DNA of 17,622 bases from Acidimicrobiia bacterium (GTDB lineage: Bacteria > Actinomycetota > Acidimicrobiia > Spongiisociales > SHLN01), in contig SHLN01000021.1 in assembly GCA_004283105.1 (NCBI GenBank), positions 1 to 17,622 on the forward strand, in the 5' to 3' direction. Of the stretch, positions 8,301 to 12,903 are shown piece after piece. The notes below the pieces were generated by a model that was not told the origin of the DNA, made no database searches, and worked only from the letters and a program-made list of their open reading frames with translations. A program made the position numbers and the translations under genes. How positions within the stretch are numbered: the stretch's first letter is position 1; each line of letters begins with the position of its first letter.

Positions 8301-9168
8301 CACCGCCCAGGTCCTGTGCAACCTGGCCGACGTCGAGCGGCGGGCGGGACACCTGACCGCTGCCGCCGGGCACATACGAGACGGCCTGGCAGCCGTCGAA
8401 CGAGCCGGCAACCGATGGCTGGAGGTCCAGCTTCTCTCCTCGGACGCTCAGCTGAGACTGGCAGCCGGTGATCACGATGGTGCCGAGAGCGCCGCCCGGG
8501 CTGCGCTCTCCCTGTGTCGAGAGCTCGGCCTTTCAGACTTCGAGGCGGGACTGCTCGCGGTGTCCGGCTTGGCGAAGCTGGCAGCCGGCGATGACGCAGG
8601 AGCGCAGTCGGCCACCGCTGAGGCGGTCCGGTTGTTGAGCCCGGGGACCGATCAGGACTACCTGGTTCTATACCGGCGCGGCCTGGTGCTGGAAGCGGCG
8701 GCGATGCCCGACGCAGCATCCGCTGCGTTCAGCGACGCCCATGAGCTGCTCACCCGGCGCCTGCAGGACCTCACGACCGATCAGCGCTCGACGGCGCTTG
8801 CGACCCCCGAGCATCGGGCCATTGTCGAAGCAGTCACCCGCCGCCATCCCACCACCAGGCAGGTACGCCTGGCCCGGCGCGATGTGCCAACCGGCCGGCC
8901 CTTGCAGGATGCCGATTTCGTTCTCGTCGACTGGACGGTGGCAGCGCCCGAGGATGACGCCATTGCCGACCCGGGAGAGCGCCGCCGCCACCGTCTGCGG
9001 CGCTTGCTGGCCGAGACGGAGGCTCACAAGGCGGCGGCCACCATTCCCGAGTTGGCTCTCGCGCTCGGCGCAAGCGCCCGAACGGTGCGGCGCGACCTTC
9101 AGGCCCTGCGTCTCGCCGGAGTGCCGGTCGTCACCCGGGGCAGCAGGAGCCCGGCTTCCTCGGCCTGA
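5347..9168 (+). CDS. SARP-family regulator with BTAD, ATPase, TPR and C-terminal HTH domains
   Basis: A 1273-residue cytoplasmic transcription factor. Order: OmpR-like winged helix at about 1-90; bacterial transcriptional activator domain at about 100-245; AAA/STAND-type ATPase with Walker A GEPGIGKT (304-311) and Walker B LLILDDFQWAD (420-430); a long helical TPR-rich region (about 690-1120) with repeated Asn/Gly-Arg and Ala-helix pairs; and at 1232-1265 a DeoR-like HTH (IPELALALGASARTVRRDL). AfsR-like SARPs have the first domains; the second DNA-binding domain at the C-terminus is unusual. SARPs activate from heptameric direct repeats, and TPR domains of several regulators bind peptides, so the direct repeat and micropeptide gene just downstream are natural partners. 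GTG 5347 is chosen by the TAGCGT box and because SARPs start close to the first strand; GTG 5338 with GGAG is the alternative. Divergent from the gene at 4256-5173. Confidence 0.9.
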   Translation: MSLQIRLLGGLLIESNGRILPRIPSRPGRSLFAFLVLNRDRQLSRDLLAGMFWPDMADNQARRRLSQALWQIQTLFSGVGVSESFLLATPNAVRFNPGADYWLDVEAFQAAVEPLKEAPGGDSLSDSVAAALADAVELYRGDLLAGMYDEWVRVDQERLRLLFYRALSHLAMVHKSRGEFEEALGYARRLALLEPLREDAHRDVMRLCLLAGRPNEALLQYEVCYSALADELGAEPEDATTALFESIAAQRLSGRRPFVPEARSPLFDLATPIPMVGREQPRTIAVEAIEAALAGRGATLLVEGEPGIGKTRLLEAMAEDANWRGFGVLWGEALQGDAARSFQPLATALAGALSRLRSEQLAAQVDGMWLGELSRIVPGLRDMLPDAPPVAALEPSEEAGRMREAIGRAIVGLSRITPHLLILDDFQWADDDTIAAVVDLAVAIQDAPVVLCLSYRSQEARDRRAVWDGLRRVDTIGRVRRVGVEPLSHAETAELIRVSSAAHGDATLIGKIYRETGGNPLFVLETLRALHEHNVAVAEAGEAVDEFPLPTTVQDLISRRLRSLSTADRAILDLFAVAGLEADASVIAAALDRPRPEFFEGLDVLVARGILFERENRYRFRHEQVRRAVLEDLAGGGPDLHRAVAAVLERLTPADSEAIAHHFVAAGLGGAAKPYALRAAERAQAMRAYATAANHYRTALAVGSFADGERLDVLFGYEQVLDVLGRRDDQAIVLAEMRSLADIDGTRRAAALRRAAWHSAHTDRFDEARSVASEALTIDTVAGDDSAIGEDRLVLGMVGLWSGDLAAAVDHLREGAALATTAAQQGQLRRALGSALSAVQEYEEAEREAQAALELFGDADDRRGEAEALGLLGVITMERGDAGEAVSHYDRAVMLCREIGYRHGEAVNTANRGNALWYAGRIPGALTSFGEAISLFRSMGNRRGESLVQANAASIHHSVVGDDVTAAEYSRSALDYFVEVGNEDGTAQVLCNLADVERRAGHLTAAAGHIRDGLAAVERAGNRWLEVQLLSSDAQLRLAAGDHDGAESAARAALSLCRELGLSDFEAGLLAVSGLAKLAAGDDAGAQSATAEAVRLLSPGTDQDYLVLYRRGLVLEAAAMPDAASAAFSDAHELLTRRLQDLTTDQRSTALATPEHRAIVEAVTRRHPTTRQVRLARRDVPTGRPLQDADFVLVDWTVAAPEDDAIADPGERRRHRLRRLLAETEAHKAAATIPELALALGASARTVRRDLQALRLAGVPVVTRGSRSPASSA

Positions 9169-9174
9169 ATCGAC

Positions 9175-9214
9175 GGCCGCTACCTGTGGTTTCTGAGGCC
9201 GCTACCTGTAGTTT
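9175..9214 (+). promoter_or_regulatory. Direct repeat, 22-bp period: candidate SARP operator and promoter of the micropeptide gene
   Basis: GGCCGCTACCTGTGGTTT (9175-9192) is repeated as GGCCGCTACCTGTAGTTT (9197-9214), 17 of 18 bases identical and exactly 22 bp apart, two helical turns. SARP operators are direct repeats spaced 11 or 22 bp. The single difference turns TGGTTT into TAGTTT, a TANNNT -10 form (9209-9214), which would start a transcript about 50 nt before the peptide ATG. The repeat begins seven bases past the regulator stop codon. Binding is inferred. A weak CTA/TAG hairpin followed by T6 could alternatively be a terminator for the regulator. Confidence 0.5.
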
Positions 9215-9269
9215 TTTCGGTTCGTGCCGATCTTCTCCTCAACGAGTAAGCCTCGAGAGGAGGGGCAAA

Positions 9270-9362
9270 ATGAGACGAGTAGTGACATTCGCTCTGGCGC
9301 TTGCCACGGCGATGGCGATGTTCGCCCAGTCCGCATTCGCGGCAGTGGTGAATATCCGATAG
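9270..9362 (+). CDS. 30-residue peptide: signal peptide with six-residue tail (candidate secreted signal)
   Basis: The product has Arg2-Arg3, a hydrophobic core at residues 4-18, then QSAFA ending at residue 24, an ideal AxA signal peptidase I site, and only AVVNIR after it. Nine of 30 residues are Ala. Translation signals are excellent: AGGAGG (9258-9263) with six bases to the ATG. It has its own terminator at 9387-9417 and a candidate promoter at 9175-9214, so it looks like a complete monocistronic gene. Processing would release a free AVVNIR hexapeptide or VVNIR. Peptides of this size act as pheromones for TPR regulators (RRNPP type) in Firmicutes, and the gene upstream is a TPR-containing regulator; the pairing is my inference. 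It could also be a translated leader or a decayed gene, though the strong signals argue against decay. Confidence 0.65.
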   Translation: MRRVVTFALALATAMAMFAQSAFAAVVNIR

Positions 9363-9386
9363 CTGATCCGCCTGTGCGGGATCTGT

Positions 9387-9417
9387 GAGGAACGAGGGCA
9401 CGCCGCCCTCGTTCTTC
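9387..9417 (+). terminator. Intrinsic terminator after the micropeptide gene
   Basis: A 13-bp stem with one G-U pair (9387-9399 with 9405-9417) including the perfect GAACGAGGGC/GCCCTCGTTC, a five-base loop, then a T-rich CTGTTT. It lies 24 bases past the peptide stop codon. A smaller bulged hairpin (GATCCGC/GCGGGATC, about 9366-9382) precedes it. Confidence 0.7.
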
Positions 9418-9432
9418 CTGTTTGGGGCGCGG

Positions 9433-9438
9433 TACCGT
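9433..9438 (+). promoter_or_regulatory. -10 box for HAD phosphatase
   Basis: TACCGT lies 28 bases before the ATG at 9467; a start near 9445 would give a short leader carrying the AAGGGAG ribosome binding site (9454-9460). It follows the terminator closely, so the phosphatase is probably transcribed separately from the micropeptide. Confidence 0.35.
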
Positions 9439-9466
9439 TGGCCATGCCAGTCGAAGGGAGTGACTC

Positions 9467-10240
9467 ATGGCTCAAGAGCGGTTGTCGGCCGCGTTCTTCG
9501 ATCTCGATCGGACCCTCATCAGCGGTTCGTCCCTCTACACGTTCGGGCGTGCCGCCTGGAAGAACGACATGGTCACCACCGGCCAGCTCCTCAGCGATCT
9601 CAGGAGCGCTATCGCCTTCAGATTCTCGGGCAGTACCGACGACTCGGCGACCGGGGTTCGCGACCGGGTCCTCGACGCCATCCGGGGGGCCAGCGTCGAG
9701 GAGCTGAGTTCACTCGGCGACCAGGTCATTCCCAGGCTCGTAGACGATGTGCGGCGCGAAGCCCAGGGCTTCCTGGAACTGCATCGCGAAGCCGGGCGGG
9801 ACACGTTCATGGTGACGGCTTCTCCCATCGAGATCGTCGAGCCCCTGGCCGACGAGTTGGAGATGACCGGCGCCATTGCCACGGTGGCGGAGATCGTCGA
9901 CGGGAAATACACAGGCGAGCTGTCCGAACCGTTCTGCTACGGCCCCGGCAAGGCGCAGGCGATCGGCAAGCTGGCGGCCGAGCGCGGCTACGACCTGGCC
10001 TTGAGCTACGGCTACAGCGACTCGGTGAGCGACCTCCCGATGCTCGAATTGGTCGGACATCCGGTGGCCGTCAATCCCGACCGGGAGCTGGAGCGAATCG
10101 CCCGGGCCCGCGGCTGGCCGATCGTCGAGTTCAGTCGCACCGCCAAGCGGGTGATCGGGACCACGACCGCGGCCGTCGGCGCCGCCGGACTCGCCGTCGG
10201 AACGTATTTCCTGGGACGGAGGCAGGGGAGGGCGGCGTAG
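9467..10240 (+). CDS. HAD-IB family phosphatase (SerB-like) with C-terminal membrane segment
   Basis: 257 residues. All four haloacid dehalogenase motifs are present: FDLDRTL with nucleophile Asp12 and Asp14, MVTASP with Thr118, Lys162 in YGPGKAQAI, and GYSDSVSDLPML with Asp185 and Asp189. The helical cap between motif I and II is that of subfamily IB (phosphoserine phosphatase-like). Substrate cannot be told from sequence; actinobacterial members include phosphatases acting on phosphoserine and on lysophospholipid-type substrates. A Gly/Ala-rich hydrophobic stretch at about 230-249 followed by GRRQGR looks like a C-terminal membrane anchor. The start is set by AAGGGAG six bases upstream. It is convergent with the YwiC-like gene, separated by a repeat tract. 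Confidence 0.9.
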   Translation: MAQERLSAAFFDLDRTLISGSSLYTFGRAAWKNDMVTTGQLLSDLRSAIAFRFSGSTDDSATGVRDRVLDAIRGASVEELSSLGDQVIPRLVDDVRREAQGFLELHREAGRDTFMVTASPIEIVEPLADELEMTGAIATVAEIVDGKYTGELSEPFCYGPGKAQAIGKLAAERGYDLALSYGYSDSVSDLPMLELVGHPVAVNPDRELERIARARGWPIVEFSRTAKRVIGTTTAAVGAAGLAVGTYFLGRRQGRAA

Positions 10241-10250
10241 CCACCTAGCG

Positions 10251-10304
10251 GTCCCCAGTCCCCAGACGCCGGTAGCGAGGAGCGAGAAGCGAGTAGCGAG
10301 CAGC
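10251..10304. repeat. Degenerate heptad repeat tract
   Basis: Two GTCCCCA units (10251, 10258) then four NAGCGAG units at 10273, 10280, 10287 and 10294 with the first base T, G, A, T, then a partial. It fills the gap between two convergent genes. The same kind of heptad tract occurs at 11728 and, in the other orientation, at 17537. Confidence 0.8.
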
Positions 10305-10307
10305 CTC

Positions 10308-11099
10308 CTACGGAGCGATCGCGCCCAGCCCTGCCGTCAGGACCACCGCGAGCCCGAGGACTACTTGTTGGGCGCCGAGGGTGGGGACGGCCGGCACCGG
10401 CCGGCGGACGAGGACGGCATGAACGAGGGCAAGCGCCGCGACGGCGATCACCCCGGCTGTGGAAATGGCGTCGAGCTGCCAGCCGATCCCAACGGCGGCC
10501 ACAGCGAGCAGCTGGAATCCATCGCTCAGCCAGAGGTTGTGGGGTTGGGCCTTGGAGCGCCGCAGCTGGACCCGGACGAACGCCACCGCCGCGATGGCGC
10601 GTGCCGCGGCCACGCACCACAGCCCGGCCGCCAGCCGATCGGGGCTCCCGGCCGCCAGGACGATGGCGGCTGCCACAGACGCCACGCCGACGGTTCCGGC
10701 GAGCTCGGGGATCAAGCGGCGGCTCCGGCTTCTGATGTCGTACCACAGTTCGATCGCCACCAGCGGAGCGGCGATCAGCAGGGGCCACAGGAACGAGACG
10801 TCCTCTGCCAGGACGGCCGCGAGAGTAGCGACTGCGACGAGGACGGCTCCTTCGACGGCGGCCACCCGACCGGCAATGCGCGTGCGATCGAGGGTCCGCC
10901 GACGATGACGGTCGACGAGGGCGATCTTCAGTGGAGTGCGCGTGAGGAATGCGAGCAAGGTTGCCACTCCGATGAAGACGCCCGCCCAGCTTGGATCGAC
11001 GAGGAGGCCGAGCACTACCGGTTCGAGGGTGAGGCTCCAGCCGCCGTGCTCGGACGGAAGGGCCACCGACCGGATGGTGGATGGTTCCGGGGAAGTCAC
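10308..11099 (-). CDS. YwiC-like integral membrane protein
   Basis: 263 residues, almost entirely hydrophobic helices (about eight membrane spans). The family mark is the N-terminal PSEHGGW (15-21), equivalent to PNEHGxW of YwiC-like proteins, with a downstream RTPLK loop. Function in this family is not established; the fold is probably like UbiA prenyltransferases, but I do not see a convincing pair of NDxxD metal motifs. The start is GTG 11099: TAGGAT sits seven bases upstream, consistent with a leaderless message. A GTG at 11171 is in frame and begins one base past the stop of the small ORF upstream, but would add an Arg-rich tail (RPRFRPRRR) not expected before the first helix. Convergent with the HAD phosphatase gene. 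Confidence 0.8.
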   Translation of the reverse strand: MTSPEPSTIRSVALPSEHGGWSLTLEPVVLGLLVDPSWAGVFIGVATLLAFLTRTPLKIALVDRHRRRTLDRTRIAGRVAAVEGAVLVAVATLAAVLAEDVSFLWPLLIAAPLVAIELWYDIRSRSRRLIPELAGTVGVASVAAAIVLAAGSPDRLAAGLWCVAAARAIAAVAFVRVQLRRSKAQPHNLWLSDGFQLLAVAAVGIGWQLDAISTAGVIAVAALALVHAVLVRRPVPAVPTLGAQQVVLGLAVVLTAGLGAIAP

Positions 11100-11106
11100 C
11101 GGCTCG

Positions 11107-11112
11107 ATCCTA
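11107..11112 (-). promoter_or_regulatory. -10 box for YwiC-like gene
   Basis: TAGGAT on the minus strand with seven bases to the GTG at 11099, the same leaderless spacing as at 86 and 3887. AGGA within it could alternatively serve as a ribosome binding site if transcription starts further upstream. Confidence 0.45.
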
Positions 11113-11172
11113 CGGCGGGGTCGGAAACGGGGACGACGAAGTAGGCCGTCCTGACGGGCCTGTAACAGCACC

Positions 11173-11400
11173 TCAACCGAGGTAGTAGCAGCCCTCCTGG
11201 TCGGGAGTGGGCGGCGCCGTCTTTCGACGCTGCCTGCGAGTCACCGGTCGTGCAGCCAACGGGGTGTGTTCCGCTGTCTTGCGTGCTTTCAGCAGCGGAT
11301 CGTCTGGCCTGTCGGTCGGCTCAACCCGTACCTGCTCGATATCGGACCTGGCTGAGTCCATACCTGCATTCTTGCCTGCGGATGACCGCCGGCGTGTCAT
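11173..11400 (-). CDS. Doubtful small basic hypothetical protein
   Basis: 75 codons, Arg/Pro-rich with a C-terminal EGCYYLG; no recognised domain. Third-position G/C is less pronounced than in neighbouring genes, there is no good -10 box, and the ribosome binding site is weak (a run of G before ATG 11400; an internal ATG at 11361 is the alternative). Its stop is one base from an in-frame GTG of the YwiC-like gene, which would fit translational coupling if both starts were real. Kept because it fills the gap on the coding strand of its neighbours. Confidence 0.3.
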   Translation of the reverse strand: MTRRRSSAGKNAGMDSARSDIEQVRVEPTDRPDDPLLKARKTAEHTPLAARPVTRRQRRKTAPPTPDQEGCYYLG

Positions 11401-11427
11401 TTGCCCCCGGCGAGGGGAGCGTGTCGG

Positions 11428-11670
11428 CTAGCGGAGGCCCTTTCCCCGGGCGACCCGCGTGAGGCCGACGAAGATGAGTAGGACGCCGACGAACATGAGG
11501 ACGCTGCCGACGAGAGCACCCGACACGCCGCTCGAGGTCTCCACGGCAGTCGGGCTGCCGGTGCAGAACAGGAGTCGTCCCCCCAGGGTGACGTTCTCGC
11601 AACTGGAGGCGTCGTACCCGAGGAAGATCAGAAACCCACCTGCGCCCATAGAAAGAAGACCTGTCAGCAT
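11428..11670 (-). CDS. Small two-helix membrane protein
   Basis: 80 residues with two hydrophobic helices (about 4-19 and 50-70) and a loop of about 30 residues containing Cys24 and Cys36 that could form a disulfide outside the membrane. The C-terminus is basic. No family is recognised. The start is ATG 11670, preceded by a purine-rich GGAAGGAA ribosome binding site and a TATTCT -10 box. The open frame extends further upstream only because the hexad repeat reads as Ser-Thr repeats; that extension has no translation signals. Divergent from the beta-ketoacyl-ACP synthase III gene. Confidence 0.65.
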   Translation of the reverse strand: MLTGLLSMGAGGFLIFLGYDASSCENVTLGGRLLFCTGSPTAVETSSGVSGALVGSVLMFVGVLLIFVGLTRVARGKGLR

Positions 11671-11691
11671 TTCCTTCCTTCCCTTCCTTCC

Positions 11692-11712
11692 AGAATACGC
11701 GGTTCTCACCGC
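11692..11712 (-). promoter_or_regulatory. Promoter with small palindrome for the 80-residue membrane protein
   Basis: TATTCT on the minus strand (11692-11697), followed upstream by the palindrome GCGGTTCTCACCGC (11699-11712, 5-bp arms) in the spacer region. A start near 11685 gives a leader of about 15 nt that is nearly all purine and contains the ribosome binding site. The palindrome could be an operator; this is inferred from position alone. Confidence 0.4.
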
Positions 11713-11727
11713 TTCGGGTTGGGCGCC

Positions 11728-11806
11728 CCTTCGTCCTTCGTCCCTGGTCCCTCGATGTAGTTCCGTCGAAGTCGAAATCGAAGTCGAAGTCGAAGTCGAG
11801 GTCGAG
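11728..11806. repeat. Heptad tract followed by hexad tract
   Basis: CCTTCGT twice (11728, 11735), CCCTGGT, then a partial CCCTCG, followed after ten bases by seven GTCGAA-type hexads (11765-11806) in which two units end in G and one begins with A. It lies between two divergent promoters, immediately upstream of the probable -10 box of the ketoacyl synthase gene. Confidence 0.85.
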
Positions 11807-11819
11807 GGTCGCAAGCGTC

Positions 11820-11825
11820 TACGCT
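11820..11825 (+). promoter_or_regulatory. -10 box for beta-ketoacyl-ACP synthase III
   Basis: TACGCT; a start near 11832 gives a leader of about 22 nt containing GGGGAG (11840-11845) eight bases before GTG 11854. The hexad repeat occupies the -35 and upstream positions. Confidence 0.35.
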
Positions 11826-11853
11826 CGAACCGACGCGATGGGGAGATGGCACG

Positions 11854-12831
11854 GTGACAGCAGTACTTGGATTTGGCGGCTACGTTCCGGAACGGATCAT
11901 GACCAATGACGACTGGTCCGCCCTCGTCGACACGACAGATGAGTGGATCACGACCCGCACCGGCATCAAAGAGCGCCGGTTCGCGGCCGACGACCAGTCG
12001 ACGCTCGACCTCTCAGAACAAGCTGCGCTGCGGGCGATGGGCGACGCCGGGCTTTCAGCCGACGACATCGACGAGATCATCCTGGCCACCGACACGCCGG
12101 AGCTGTACACGCCCGACACGGCTTCGCTTCTCCAGGACCGCCTCGGCTGCCGGACCATCCCCACCTACGATCTGGGCGGGAGTGGTTGCGCAGGATGGAT
12201 CCAGGCCATCGACGTCGCCCGTTCCCGAATCGCCTTCGAGCCCAAGAACATCCTTGTGGTCGGCGTCGAGCTCATCTCGCGGCTCATCTCCTGGGAGGAC
12301 CGCGCCACCTGCGTGCTGTTCGGCGATGGGGCCGGGGCCATCGTGATGGGTCCGGGGACCGGCAAGGCGACCCTGGTGGATGTGATCTCGGGCACCGATG
12401 GGAGCAAGGCCGACATCCTCACCCTCCAGACCGGCGGGACCCGCCATCCCTTCACCGTCGAGTCGGCCGCAGCCGGTGACCACCAGCGGCTCGACATGAA
12501 GGGGAGTGAGGTGTTTCGTGAGGCGGTGCGGCGGATGAGCAGCGTCACGCTCGAGCTACTGGAACGAATCGACCGGCCCCTGGGCGAGGTCGCGCTCCTC
12601 ATTCCCCACCAGGCGAACAAGCGAATCATCGATGCGATCGGACACAAGCTCGGGCTGTCCGAGGACAAGGTGTTCGTCAACGTCGATCGCTACGGCAATA
12701 CCGGCTCGGCCACGGTTCCGCTTGGCCTGTGGGAGGCGTACGGGGAGAGCCGTATTCAACCGGGCGACCTCGTGGTGCTGACGGCCTTCGGTGCCGGATT
12801 CCACTGGGCCTCGGCGGCGATGCAGTTCTAG
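11854..12831 (+). CDS. fabH: Beta-ketoacyl-ACP synthase III (KAS III)
   Basis: 325 residues, a typical FabH length. Condenses acyl-CoA primer with malonyl-ACP to start fatty-acid synthesis, in the cytoplasm. The thiolase-fold triad is intact: Cys112 in GSGCAGW, His252 in PHQANKRI and Asn282 in YGNTGSA; the N-terminal DEWITTRTGIKERR and the C-terminal GAGFHWASA strand are also family marks. Compared with the usual active-site text ACAGF, this enzyme has GCAGW, which may alter primer choice. No other fatty-acid genes adjoin it, so it may be a second KAS III or serve a specialised lipid or polyketide pathway. The GTG start has GGGGAG eight bases upstream. The stop codon lies inside a hairpin. 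Confidence 0.92.
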   Translation: MTAVLGFGGYVPERIMTNDDWSALVDTTDEWITTRTGIKERRFAADDQSTLDLSEQAALRAMGDAGLSADDIDEIILATDTPELYTPDTASLLQDRLGCRTIPTYDLGGSGCAGWIQAIDVARSRIAFEPKNILVVGVELISRLISWEDRATCVLFGDGAGAIVMGPGTGKATLVDVISGTDGSKADILTLQTGGTRHPFTVESAAAGDHQRLDMKGSEVFREAVRRMSSVTLELLERIDRPLGEVALLIPHQANKRIIDAIGHKLGLSEDKVFVNVDRYGNTGSATVPLGLWEAYGESRIQPGDLVVLTAFGAGFHWASAAMQF

Positions 12832-12846
12832 CGGCCTTCGGCCGCT
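12830..12846. terminator. Hairpin overlapping the fabH stop codon, between convergent genes
   Basis: AGCGGCC, TTC, GGCCGCT: a perfect 7-bp stem that begins within the TAG stop. On the minus strand the loop reads GAA, as in the tandem hairpins at 3996-4044. There is no T-tract; it sits in the 72-bp gap between convergent genes where a bidirectional terminator would be expected. Confidence 0.45.
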
Positions 12847-12903
12847 GCTCTCGGCCACCAGCCGTCAGCCAGAATGGGCCTCGCTCCGACCGGGAGGGCT
12901 AGA

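Noticed and set aside
6844..8475. 543-codon open frame on the minus strand, opposite the SARP gene
   Set aside because: It lies wholly within the ATPase/TPR coding region of the opposite strand, has no recognisable domain and a Gly/Arg/Pro/His-rich composition typical of antisense frames in high-GC DNA.
9187..9217. Terminator of the SARP gene formed by CTACCTGTAG and T6
   Set aside because: The stem has only three base pairs; the same bases are better explained as the direct repeat and -10 box, although a minor terminator role is not excluded.
9385..10248. 287-codon + frame overlapping the HAD phosphatase
   Set aside because: Arg/Gly-rich translation in another frame of a gene with all four HAD motifs; it also begins inside the terminator.
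10365..11144. 259-codon + frame opposite the YwiC-like gene
   Set aside because: The hydrophilic Gly/Asp/Glu/His-rich product is the mirror of a membrane protein; no start signals.
11671..11814. N-terminal extension of the 80-residue membrane protein reading as Ser-Thr repeats
   Set aside because: It is only the translation of the GTCGAA hexads; ATG 11670 has a strong ribosome binding site and a -10 box between it and the repeat.
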